From Colletotrichum lupini (Eukaryota > Ascomycota > Sordariomycetes > Glomerellales > Glomerellaceae): DNA of 64,000 nt. The notes under the pieces were generated by a model. That model had not been told where the DNA came from. It searched no databases and saw only the letters and a program-made list of their open reading frames with translations. The position numbers and the translations under genes are program-made. Shown here one piece after another: positions 45,572 through 57,560 of this stretch (positions are counted from its first letter, which is position 1; every line of letters begins with the position of its first letter). The stretch lies in contig NC_064678.1 of the NCBI RefSeq assembly GCF_023278565.1, positions 1,364,001 to 1,428,000 of the forward strand, read 5' to 3'.

Positions 45572-46319
45572 GGTACGACTCAGAATGTCGCTTGTCGAAT
45601 ACTTAAGGCAGATTATAATTACTTGTTCACGCTTTCTCGTGGCTGTCGAAATTGGGGCGAGAAGTCTTTCTGGGTAGCTAGACTGCCAGAGGACCCCAAC
45701 GAGCATGAGAAAGCCGGGTAATTGCAACGAACAAAGAACATCACAAAAGTGACAGGTTCTATTTGGCGACCCCGGCTCTTTTGACTGTTGGTGGCGGAGG
45801 CAATCGCGCCACCCAAACGCATGTTGGACCGTTGCTTTGCTTGCCTGCAGTGCACCAACGGCACCAACAGGCGCTTCGCGGTTGGTTCGACATTCTGCAC
45901 GCAGCATCCAAGAGAGAATCCCTGTGACCCCCAAAAAACTGACGAATGTGATAGGATGAAGAACGTGAACACTGGGTGATGCCTGCGTCGGACCAACTTG
46001 ACATGCAGCCGAGATGGTCCCCCTTGTCATCAGCCACGCCGGGCCGGATCACATTCCCTGCTTTTTACCAGCGGACACTCCTCTTTCCCGACTTGGTCTT
46101 CACATCCCTCTCTATTTCATTTCAGCTCAGCGTCTGCTGTAATGTTGGAAATTCTGCCGCGTGGTGCGGCAGGTCACTCCGGAGGTGCTGACCCTGCACA
46201 TGTCCGTGTGACAGTAGGTATGAAAGAGTTTCCTAAGCTGATATTCGAATGTATGATTGGCTACTTAGACGCGATGTGAACACCAAACATGATAGTGCAT
46301 AAAGTTGAGCAAACATCAA
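45572..46319. promoter_or_regulatory. Upstream region of the methyltransferase gene
   Basis: A long minus-strand frame covers 45443-46030, but only its end (from ATG 45571) reads as methyltransferase N-terminus. The rest is mixed-composition sequence without domains. This gap also holds the 3' flank of the transporter gene. Confidence 0.4.
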
Positions 46320-47680
46320 TCAGCGTTTATCAGCCCTCCGCGTGAGTGGCCAGCTTATGATCGCCAGTGAGGATGCCAACATCATCGATCCAGTGTACAA
46401 TATCAACGGCGCAAACCGACTGAGGCCGTACCCACGTGTCAAAGGTCCCATCACCAGCGATGCAGAGATCGGGCCCGTCAGAATATTGCCGACACCTTTA
46501 CCAAAGGCCATGAAACTGTACACGTGCCCCGGGTCTTCTGAGAGGGCCGATCCGAACTTGTTCCATAGACAAGGAAACCCGCCCGTCGCCAGTCCGAACA
46601 CCACTGAGAAGGAAAGTAAAGGTGCAAGGGACGAGGCAAAGCCCCAGATGGCAAAGGTCGCAACTGCAGCAACAAATGAGGAGGCGAAGACGAGAACGAG
46701 CACGTTGTTGACGCGGTCTGTGATGTAGCCGAGGGCCAGCTGACCAAAAGTCGTGGCTAGATTGTTCGCCGCTAGAATCAGCGCACCCATCGTCCCCGAG
46801 AAGCCCAACGATGTTGCGTATGTCGGTTGATAGAGAGCGGGGATGTAGTGTCCGAGAGCTTCGAGGAAGTTGGCCATGGCAAAGCAATAGAACAGCGGCC
46901 TTTTGAAGAATTTTAAATCGCCTTTCTTTAGCGTGCCCCGCCTCGAGGCAGGAAGCCGTCCTTTGATGAAAGGGATCATGGGAAGCAAGGTGACAAATTG
47001 TGCCACAGCCATGGCGCGTAACGTCGTCTGATACCCATATTTTGCAAGGAGCGACTCAAGAAGGAACGGCAAGCCAACACCACTACACCCAGCACCGGTC
47101 GACATGATTCCGTATGCAAGACCTCTGCGTTCGATAAACCACTCATTGAGCATTCGAAGAAGTGGATAGTTGACGAATACAAAGGCAAGACCGTAGAGGA
47201 ACCCCTGGGTTGCGATGAGTGCAGGCACTGAAGTCGAAAAAGAGGCGGCCAGAAGGGATAAGGCGCATCCCAACCAGCCAATAATGATCATGTATCGTTG
47301 CCATGCCTGGAATCGTGCTGCCAAGGGCGTTGCGAGTGGTCCACCGAGGTAGTAGACACTGGTGGTAACGGTTCCAATGACGGCAATATTTGAATTATGT
47401 TTGAGGGCAGGGTGTTTTGAGTAGTAGTCTTGAAAGACGCCATGTGACAGCGGGAAGCCTAGATACCCGTGTAAGTATTCGAGATGAAGCTTTTGAAGTT
47501 TCGACCTGCGACGGACATACCCCAGAGAACGGCTTCAGCAACAAACGACGCAAGTATGAAGAGCCAAGCAGACAACCCTTTGTCTACAGCGAGGCTAGGC
47601 CGGCTCGAGGCTTCGTCAAGGGTTTCTATCTCCCCACGGCGGACGGTCTCAAGGCTCACGGTCTCGGAGTGAACAGACAT
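46320..47680 (-). CDS. MFS monocarboxylate-transporter-family protein, 2 exons
   Basis: Exons 47521-47680 and 46320-47458 join in frame to 432 residues; the 62-nt intron has GTATGT and TAG ends. After a ~35-residue acidic N-terminus the first helix reads LSAWLFILASFVAEAVLWGF. The MCT-type loop follows (SHGVFQDYYSKHP), then TVTTSVYYLGGPLATPLAARF, which carries the family's motif-1-like loop. About twelve hydrophobic segments follow, with GIMSTGAGCSGVGLPFLLE and FGQLALGYITDRVN in expected places. Fungal relatives (MCH-type) move monocarboxylates, riboflavin or unknown solutes across the plasma membrane, so the substrate cannot be told. It lies upstream of, and in the same direction as, the LaeA-like gene. 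Confidence 0.88.
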
Positions 47681-48255
47681 TTCGTGGGTAGACTCTGAGA
47701 GCATGCAAAGATCTGGAACTATAGGAGAGAGAGAATACCGTCCTGCGTCAGATGAAATTCCAGTCAGCTCATATACGGCTTTCCAACTGCTCAACTGCTC
47801 AATCAATGTGTTTGCTACATGCTGGCGGTTGGCTTGTGCCCATATCGGAATATCATACCACTGGTCTGATGCAGGGTAAAGGCTAGATCGGCCTGCACTA
47901 TGCACGCAGACCAAAGAGGTTCCTTGTAGTCAACGAGATATTTGCGCGCTTTTCCTGCTGCTGTGGAAAAAGGCGATCACTTGCTTGCGCGATATAGTTG
48001 CCTCACCGGGCACTTACGTATCTAGACCTAGGTAGATCTGGCTCGCACTCGGCGGATCCAATCAGGACCTCGCGGACCCTTTTACAGCTTATTAGTGGTA
48101 GCTTCTAGAGCAGATTAATTGTACATCATATTGTACCTCAAAATTTTTAAGTCATTGCCACCGAAGATATATGTTACGTATTCCGTTAACGCCACTCAGC
48201 TTTCATCTAGACTAGTGAACATTGGCCCCGTGGAGTCGTAGACTGGCATCCATAT
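47681..48255. promoter_or_regulatory. Upstream region of the MFS gene, up to copia copy B
   Basis: The open frame extends upstream to 47914 but has no transporter character before ATG 47680. No other gene is seen before the target duplication at 48256. Confidence 0.4.
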
Positions 48256-48260
48256 AATAC

Positions 48261-48486
48261 TGTTGGTATACACGTAGGCAGGTCAGACCTTTTGGTTATG
48301 ACTAGGTTAATAGGTTAGTATAGGTCTATTACGTATATATAAGAGGGGAAGATCATAGGCAGAGCCCGCGGTCCCTTAGTAAGTATAAGTAGGTAGAAGG
48401 GTCCGTTTATACGGGCCTAGACTACTTACTTACTACCCTTACCTTAACTACTTAATAAGGCCCCTTTTTTACTTCGTAATTTAATA
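48261..48486 (-). repeat. 3' LTR of copia copy B
   Basis: 226 bp. The outer end (TGTTGGTATACACGTAGG) is intact. Mutation density rises inward from about 48325. Confidence 0.92.
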
Positions 48487-48867
48487 TTAATAGTTTTTTA
48501 TTTTTATAATAAAAAAGGCTAAAATAGGGGCTAGGTCCCCCGCTAGCGAGAATTAATAATAAAATCTATAATTAATCCCCTATTTAAAAATACTTAAAGC
48601 TATATATTAAAATTTTAGTATAGCTTTTATTATAATTATTTATATAGAAACTTTAATATCCTCTCTTTTTAATTACTTCTTAATCCTTTAATATATATAA
48701 TCTATATACCTAAACTCTTCGGAAATTATTAAATTTAGTATAGTTAAAAAAGAGCTTTTTATTAATTTAATTACGCCCCGAATACGTACGTTTTTATTTA
48801 AACTAAAGCCCGAGAGGTGTATACGTTTACTAAATAACTTACTACTTATAATATATTACTATTTTAA

Positions 48868-51800
48868 TTATATATTACCTATCTTTTTATTTTAATTATA
48901 ATAATTCCTTTACTAACGAATCGTTTAAGGGACTTATTTAATATACTTTTTATAAACCCGTTAGCTAAGTTATTATTATTATTAATTTAATAAATCTCGT
49001 AAAACTCGCGGCGTTTATATAATTACTTAAATATTATAATATCTATTATAAGGCGCTTTTTTTTTATAATACTTAGTTTAATAAAGTATTTATATAATAA
49101 ATATAAATCTATATAAATTATAATAAAGATCTTTAGAACGTTAAGTTATTTAGTAATAAGGTCTAGGGTAGTTAAGATAATATAAATAATATTAATACTT
49201 ATAACTATTCTATAAACTTTTAATATTAATACGCTCTAAATAATCCTTTTACTCTTCGTAGAGCTATAGTAAATAATATTACTATTAATTATAAAGCTCT
49301 TATTAATCTATTTTTTATTTATAAAAATAATAATATAACTTAGTTATAAAGTATAATTAGTATTATTTATAAATAACTTATTTATAAAAACGAAGAGTTT
49401 AGTTATAGTTAGATTTAATAATATAAATATAAGCCCTCGGTCTAAGTAATCTATTTATTATTTAATATAACGGTTTAGTATAATATAGTTAGTAAATAAT
49501 AAACTTACTTAGTATTAAGTAATAAACGACGTATTAAAAGCTATTTTTAGTTAGTAAATTAATATAATATAAATACTTTAAGCTCGCTACTTAATAAATT
49601 ATTATTTAGTATTTAATACCGAGGGGTTAACTTACTTAAGCTTTTTTTTTTAGTTCTTCTATTTAAGTACTATATTAATACTTTTTAATAAGATAATCCT
49701 ATTGTTAAAAATAAACGGCTTATTAGCTCATAGTTATTACTTTAATTTAGTTAATAACTTAGCGTACTTAAGCTCGGTTTTTTTTTTAATTAAAAGTCTT
49801 ATTTAATAGTCTAATAGTATTATCGGTCTATATACTAATAATACTAAATAATCCGCTTTTTTTTATTAAAATTAGTAAGTATAAATCGAACGTAGATATT
49901 ATTATTTAGAGTATTTTTAAATAATACTTATTATATATTACTTATTAATAAGTACTAGATTTTATAAAACTATATAGTAGCTATATAACGTATAAAATAG
50001 TACTCTTAGGGTATAAATAATAGATCTGAGTTAGTAATTAAATAAAAACCTTATAATAAAGAGGTTAGCTTAATTATATATATACTTAAATAATATTTCG
50101 TAACTAAATAATATAGCTTTTTTAAATTAGGGTTAGGGCTAGGGCGAGGATTAGTTATTAATTAGTTCTTTAAATTATTAATAATTATATAAAAATCTCC
50201 TTCTTTCTCTCGTTATTATACCCTTATATAACTAAATAAAACTTTTTAATAAAGTTAAGTCCTAGGTTTTTAATCTCGTTAACGAATTAAAATTTAAATA
50301 TTTTTATATCTTTATATTTAGGGCTAAGTTAAATAAATTTAATTACCTCTCTTTTTACTAGTTTTAAAAGCTCTTTATTAATAGATTTTATAAAAAGTGC
50401 TCTTAAAGTAATAATAATACCCTTATTATAAAGCTTAGTAACTAGCTTAAGATTTACCTCTTTTTTAAATATAAAATAGGTCGTAATTATAAAAATATTA
50501 TTACGGCCGCGCTATATTAATATCTTTTTAATCCTCTTACTCTATAATAAAAAGTCGTTATTAATTATAATAACGATCTTATTAAGGACTTTATTTATAG
50601 CGGCGCTATTATTAATTAACTAGTTAATTACGGGGATTAATAAGTAGTTAACGTACTTTATTATTATAATTAGTAGCTCGGGGTCGACCTTTTTTAAGTA
50701 TTAGGGTTTAATTATAATAGCCCGGAAGCTTATTAAGCCGTAAAGTAATTTTATTATATAAATAGTACTATTTATTAAAACGAGCTTAAATAGGCCTTTT
50801 TATCCCTTACCTTCTTACTAAACTTTAATATTTAATTATAATAATAAATTAATAATATAAGAGATATTTAGTTTATTTTAAGTAGCTAGTACCTCGCTTA
50901 TTTACTTATTAATATAAAGTTTACGGACTTCTCTTATTACTTTCTTAACTACCTCTATATATTAAATAATATTTAGTAACAGTAAAGATTTATTAAAAAT
51001 ACGTAAAAAAGCTTTAAAAATGAGGAGTATAAGAACGAGGCTATTCGGGCTAATTATATTATTAATTACTTTAATTACGGCCTAAAGTATAGCCTCCGCG
51101 CTTATTAATAAGTACTTATTTTAAATAATATCATATACTTTTTTAAGTACTACGTAATATCTCTTAGCCTTATTAATATTATTATAAGCTTTAACGGGTA
51201 CTTCTTTAACTTTAATAAATATAAATCTAATAAAAGATTTAAACTTTATAATACTAAAGTTTTTATTAATATTTATAATAATTTAGTCCGGCGGACCGAG
51301 GTAAACGTCGATTTAATATAACTAAAGAGCCTCTTAAATATATTTTATAGTTATATTTACGAAGAACCTTATTATTTAAAAAGAAGTAGTAGTATTAATA
51401 ACGTAAAGTATTAGTTAGTTAGTACCCTTATAATTTATTAAGTATATTACGTTAATTACGACTTTATAATTAAAATCGTAATTATTTTGTAAAGTAAATT
51501 TAAATTAGTTAGGGGTAGTAATATTAAGTTAGTATTATTAATAGATCTTTATAAGCTTCTTAAGGGCTACGATTTCTATATTATTATTAAATTACTAGAG
51601 TAGTTTTAAGAAACGAGGAACTAAAGGGTAGCTAAAGTGCTAATATAGGTAGTAGAATTTACTTTTTATTAAGTAGTTAGTAATAGCTTTTTTATTATTA
51701 AGGAATAAAAGCTAAGGGTATTTTTATTTATAAATAATAAGTACTATAATATCTCCTTTAATTAGTAAGTTATTAATATTATTAAAGTATACTCCTAGCT

Positions 51801-52478
51801 TATTTATATCCTTTAAGTAATATAAAAAAGAAGTATTAGTTAGTAAAATATAAAAAGTAATATTATTAAATAGGGTATTAACGATTATAGATTTTAATAA
51901 CTTTATAGGTTCGTTATTATTAAATTAAATACTTATTTTACTAGCTCTAGAAGTATTAAGAGTAATTTTAGGTTATTATTATTATAATATAAGGAGTTAA
52001 GAATAGCCCGTAGTTAAGAATTTCATAGCGCCGGTATTAAGTATAATACTTTAAAAATCCTTTAATAAGTACCTCTTATTTAATAAAAAAGAGGTTATTA
52101 GTTTCGTAGGCTTAGTTAACTTATTAATAAAAGTAATATTAATAAGGTTATATTCTATTATTTAAATAATAAGGATATTTATAAAAGTTCTATTATTAGC
52201 GATAGTTATAAAGTATATTATTAAGATCTAAACTTTATTTTTATAGTTATCCTTATAATTAAAGTCGAGGTTATTAAAGTATTAAATTATAGTATTATTA
52301 TCGTTATTATCGTTAATAAGGGCGGTTCTTTTATAAAAAGTAAGGAATTATAAATATAAGCTTAGTATAGATCTTTTATTTTTTTCTTTATTATTTTTAT
52401 ACTTCTTATATACCTAACGTCGCTCTTTTTCTAAATACTTAGTTAATTAATAGCCGGTTTTATAATAAACGAAATACT
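48868..52478 (-). pseudogene. Gag-pol relic of copia copy B
   Basis: Mirror of the copy A gag-pol remnant (28540-32150) on the minus strand. It has the same segments in the same order and more stops. Limits are transferred from copy A by position and are approximate. Confidence 0.7.
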
Positions 52479-54944
52479 TTTTATTAATAGTACTACGGCT
52501 ATATTAATTCCGTTTATTAAATTGGGTTTTTTTACTAAAGCTATTATAAGTATAGTCGGTTTAGTAAGTAGTAGGGACCTCTTTATTATAAGTATTATTT
52601 TAAAAATACTATTATTACTTACTATAGTCGCGCTCTTTTTTTATAATATTAATTAAAGTACTAAGTTAGTAATAGATATTAATAAATATAGGTACCGGGT
52701 TAAGTATAATAAGTCTATATTTTAGTATATTACTTACGTAATAAAGGAGTTAGTTACTTATATTAAAAATAAATCCTGAAGTAGTTGGTACTTCGTAAAG
52801 GATTATAATATAATTAATTAGCGCTTATAGAATTTATTAGTTCGATTTACTTAGGTTTTTACGAGCTATAGAGTATTAATAAAAGTTATAGAGCTTAGTA
52901 AGGTAGTTTTAATAGCTTATAAATAGTTTAAAGTATTCCTAAGTCCTCTAATATATTATATTAAAACTAAGTAAGTTAGAGATATTACTAAGTTAGTTAA
53001 AATAAAAAGTTAACGCCCTTTTTTTAAGTATATTTAAAAAAGTATTAAAATAGTATCGTTTATTAATTCTTATTTATTAATATAGTACTTTAAAAATCTA
53101 AAGCTTTTTATTAAAAATATCGTACTTCTTATTACTATACTTATTCTTATTATTATAGAGCTTAGTAAGGTTAATTAATTAGCGGGTATTAAGTATAATA
53201 TCGTTTTTAATTTCTATATCGAAATATAGTATTTAATAAGATAGATTTCGTTTTTAGGTAATAATAACTTTATTTTTTAATTCTTTTTTTTTGTTTTTAG
53301 AGAGGTAGTAAGTTAATTAGTTAATAGCGAGGCTAAGGTCGGAATTTTAATTATTAAAATTAAGCGAGTTAGGGTTATACGGATTCCCTTATTATCTCTT
53401 TAATTTATTAAATAAGATCGTTAGTACTTACTAACTATAAAAGTAATAAATAAAAAAAATAAGGATTATAATATAATATATTAAAATATTTAATATAATT
53501 ATAATAAGCTATAATTTTTTTAAAAGTCTAAGTAGGGAAGTATTAGGTATTAAGTGTACTAGCGATTTCTTTATTATTTAATTACGATTTTTGATCGTTA
53601 AATTAATATTATTATTTATAAAGAAGTTTTTTAGCTTTTTAAGAATTATACTTTTTATTTTTAAAAAGTCCCCTACCTCTTAGTTTTAAAAGTCGGTTTT
53701 AAAGTCTTTTTATAGCTCCTCGCCCGTTAAGCTATTTTGATAGTAATATTTTATTATATAAAGGACGAAAGTATTAAGCTTTTTATTATTTATAAAGGTA
53801 AGTATAATATTAAATAAGCCTTATTAAGTTAAGTTAACTTAATCTTATTAGCGAATTAAAATTAAGTATAGTTTTATAATTTAAGAATATAAATAGGCTG
53901 GAGGTAATATTAACTAATTATTAAACCCTTTTTATTTATTACTAGGGCCGGCGGTTATTATAATATATTTATAAAATAAGTTATATAATAAAAGATTACT
54001 ATAAGAGGTAATTATCGTATTATAATTATAATATAATATTAGTTAAGTTAAAAGGAGTAATAGGTCGGTTATAATAATCGTTTTAATAGTAATAAGCGGG
54101 CTACTATTACTAATTAAAAAGTTCTACTTTTTTAATAAAGTATATAAATAAAAAATTATTAAAGTTAATAAAAAGTTATAAAAAAAAAAAGGCCTTTTAT
54201 AACCGTATTTTTAATAATAAATAGAGGATTCCGTTAGTTATTAATTAGCAATTTTTTTTTAGTATTTTTCGTACTTTATTTTTATTAATTTAGTCTTAGA
54301 GCTTTTGTTAAGTTAAAAAGAGGTAGATTTATTAATAATATAAAATAGATCCCTATTATTATTACTATTAAGATCTTTTCCTTTTTTTAATATCTTAGAA
54401 TATTTTACTATTAATAAGAAATTCGCTATTAATATATTTATAATTCTAAAGGTTTTATTATTACTAAGCGCTAATACGCTAATAATCGTCGGATTAAATT
54501 TTTAGTAATTAATCTCTTTTTATTTATTATTAATTTAAAGTAGCGCTTAGTTATAATATATTTAAAATAGATTTTTTTATAAGCGGCTTAATTAGAGGGA
54601 AGTTAGTAATAGTAATAAAATTAATAAAAATAATATTAATAATAAAAGCGAGGTTAATAATAATAATAAAATAGTTAATTTTTTTATAATAATAGTCTTA
54701 ATAAAAGAGATTATACGTAATAAAGCGCGCTTTTAATAGCTTATAACTAGTTAATTAATCGTTAGTTAGTAATAATAAAAAAGAGTTAAGGTAATATAAA
54801 CTAGGCTACTTATTATTAATTAAATAAATAGAACTAAGTTAATAAGTTAGAATAGTTAGCGAGGGAAGTCGAGGCTATTTTCTTTATAGTTATATCTTTA
54901 CTAACTTGCGGTAGAAATATATATATAATTTAATTACTAATTAA

Positions 54945-55170
54945 TATTAGTATATACGTAGGTAGGTTAGACTTTTTAGTTATAATTAGGTTAATAAGTT
55001 AGTATAGGTCTATTACGTATATATAAGAGGGGAAGATCGTGAGTAGAGCCCGCGGTCCCTTAGTGGGTATAAGTAGGTAGAAGGGTCCGTCTGCACGGGC
55101 CCAGACTGCCTACCTACCACCCCTACCTTAACTACCTAATAGGGCCCCTTTTCTGCCTCGTAATCCAATA
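54945..55170 (-). repeat. 5' LTR of copia copy B
   Basis: 226 bp. The outer ~90 bp (55080-55170) matches the copy A LTR almost exactly. The inner part (54945-55079) carries several RIP-type transitions. Confidence 0.92.
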
Positions 55171-55175
55171 AATAC

Positions 55176-55904
55176 TATATTGTTCCTCACGAAGCAAAGA
55201 AGATCCATATGAGAATGAAGTTAATAGACTTCCGTTTAGTTCAGATGACGTCGAAAGACCAACCCGTCTTCTAGTAGCAATAAACTCTTGGATGTGCGCG
55301 TGCGAGCGCTCATTACTAGCACACATAACGTCCAATGCTCCTACGATCGCTTCGAGATTGGGAATTGGATTCAGTTACTCGGAGCTCGACACTTACGAAT
55401 TCAGTTCATTCATCGTGAGCTGACCCCTTGGTTTGCTTTGCTTTGCTTCACTACTAGTCTATACTGCGTGCCGATTAGCGGCCGTGAGGTTCGAAGAGCA
55501 CCTTATCGTATCATTCACTTCAACCCCTCCCAGCTTGTTATCATTGATTCTCACTTGTTTACGACTCTGAACCTTCCCGGCCTATATTAGATGGTTCGAT
55601 ATCATCCAAGGGGATACTGTGCAAAAACCTTCATTTTTCCCTCCTGCCATTGGATTTGGCAAGCACATTTAGCCTTGTCCTACTCACCTAGCCATTTTTG
55701 GTAGTCCCAACCGAGATACTGCATGCTGCAGCTAGTCTAGCCAGTCGTTGAAGGCGACGTCTTTGGCCTTGATCTGCTTAAGTAATGCCCATGCAACCCC
55801 ATGCATTCCAGCTGATTCGAAGCTGAGCTCCTGGTTTTTCACGAAGTTTCGCTGCCTACCTACTACAATCGCATGAGGACTGAGCAGTTCACTACGAGAT
55901 TACC
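55176..55904. promoter_or_regulatory. Upstream region of the HET gene
   Basis: Balanced sequence between copia copy B and the HET ATG at 55905. It holds only short frames (for example plus 55288-55590) with no domain. It is presumably the promoter and 5' UTR. Confidence 0.4.
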
Positions 55905-57560
55905 ATGTCAGGAGAAGATCCACCTGCCTACTCACCACCGTCCTATGCATCGACAATTTATACTCCTCTGGCGCAGTCCGACGTCGTTCGGGTGTTGATC
56001 CTCTACCCCGCCATTACTCACGATGCCGAAATTCAGTGCGAGCTATTGTCTACCGAAATATCTACTTGCCAGGAGCTCGAGCAGTCGTACATAGCGTTGT
56101 CGTATGTCTGGGGGGACCAAAGCGATCCTCAGCTAGTATATGTCAATAATCACGAGGTCTATATTGGAAGAAACCTTTCCGAAGCACTCCGTCATCTTCG
56201 TCGTCGAGGTTATCCGATACGGCTCTGGGCAGACGCGCTGTGTATCAACCAGGACGATGTTGCGGAGCGAAATGACCAAGTTCATCAAATGCGCAACATC
56301 TATTCTTCCGCTCTAGAGACAGTCATTTACCTGGGAGAAGATGATGGAAGCAATACCACATCCTCAGCTTGGAACTTTCTCGAAAGACAAAGCGAGTGGG
56401 CACTGAACGAAGACGGCAACGAAGACACCCAGCTGCCGTCGACTCTCGAGGAAGATCTTATTTACTTCAGAGGAGATGTAGCTGATGTTGAGCTCAGCGT
56501 CCTGAATAAAGCTTGGTTCTTGCGCGTTTGGGTTCTCCAGGAAGTTGTTGTATCGAAGAAAGTATCGATACAGTGTGGTCATCGACGAGTTCCATGGAAC
56601 GACTTCTGCAAGACCCTCTTGCTGAACCCAAGATACCACGATCGCTATGGATACAGCATGCAAGCCATAGAAAGAGTCGATATTGTCCGCGACATGTTTC
56701 AAGCTCGCTGCGCCTACCAAGAGTCGCATGGTTTGGTCCACCTCCGACCTTCCTGGCACGCCAACGTCACCAACTATGGTGGTAGAAGCGCACACATCAT
56801 CGATATGCTTGTCAGAGCTCGTCAGCTTGAAGCATCAGATCCCCGGGACAAAATATTTGCCCTCTTAGGGATTTCAACGAATGTGGATCTTGACAATAGA
56901 CTGATAGCTGTTGATTACAGCAAATCTCAAGCCGAGGTACAGACTAATTTGGCCCGCTACATCATGGAAGAACACAAGAGTCTAGACATACTGAGCTAAG
57001 TCGATCATTCGATCACCGGTTTGTCTTCTTTACGTAGAGTTGTTCAAGCTGATGCGCTGCCTTCGTGGGTTCCTGACTGGGACGCAAGCCAGGTCGCTCG
57101 AGAGCAGCGGCTGATCGCCATGCATGCCGCCGCTGAACTCAACGAGGGCTCGCTCCCTCTGGACCCCGCTAGCCCCATCGTTCCAACAACTCTAAGTTAC
57201 CTGAGTGAAGAGAAAGATGAAGAACGTGAAAGAAGACAAGATATAGCCTCCAAGAGCATGGCGTGGCTCAACGACAATAAGGTTCTTTTGACGATTGGTT
57301 CAGTGATTGGCACCATAGCGCACGTCGGACCTGACATCAGACTTGGGGGAGCCGACGAACTTTCATTTCAAGCCATCAGAAATCAATGCGACGACCCCAC
57401 AGAGTTGCGTCGGAAAATCATGGCGAGATGGGCTCGACTTCTTCTTCAGAAACACAGAAGGAAATATGTAGGGACCCACAATGATTCAAGACTACTGTCA
57501 CGTAACAGGGATAGTAATCGCACCTCACAAAGTGCCCGTCACGTACTAAATCACATATCT
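55905..57560 (+). pseudogene. HET (heterokaryon incompatibility) domain gene with an internal stop and lost 3' end
   Basis: From ATG 55905 the frame encodes a full HET domain: YIALSYVWGD (residues 62-71), IRLWADALCINQDDVAERND (105-124) with MRNIYSSA after it, NKAWFLRVWVLQEV, and DPRDKIFALLGIS (312-324). HET domains trigger programmed cell death on non-self recognition. A TAA at 56997-56999 ends it after 364 codons, yet the same frame continues with family-typical sequence (LPSWVPDWDAS, near 57060) to about 57490. It then dissolves into an AT-rich block at about 57540-57560, so the C-terminus is missing. The 364-residue product might still be made. Two PPxY motifs (PPAY, PPSY) lie in the first 15 residues. 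Confidence 0.85.

Larger units (their letters stand above)
48261..55170 (-). mobile_element. Ty1/copia LTR retrotransposon, copy B (inverted relative to copy A)
   Basis: A 6,910-bp element, exactly the length of copy A, with 226-bp LTRs (48261-48486, 54945-55170) and a perfect target duplication AATAC (48256-48260, 55171-55175). It is the reverse complement of copy A end to end; for example the zinc-knuckle segment falls near 52440-52480, where the mirror position predicts it. The body is more heavily RIP-mutated than copy A. Outer LTR edges (48261-48300, 55080-55170) are nearly unmutated while inner LTR parts are mutated. No ORF survives. Confidence 0.93.

Noticed and set aside
45443..46030. 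A 195-codon minus-strand ORF
   Set aside because: Only the last part (from ATG 45571) reads as the methyltransferase N-terminus; the upstream part has no protein character.
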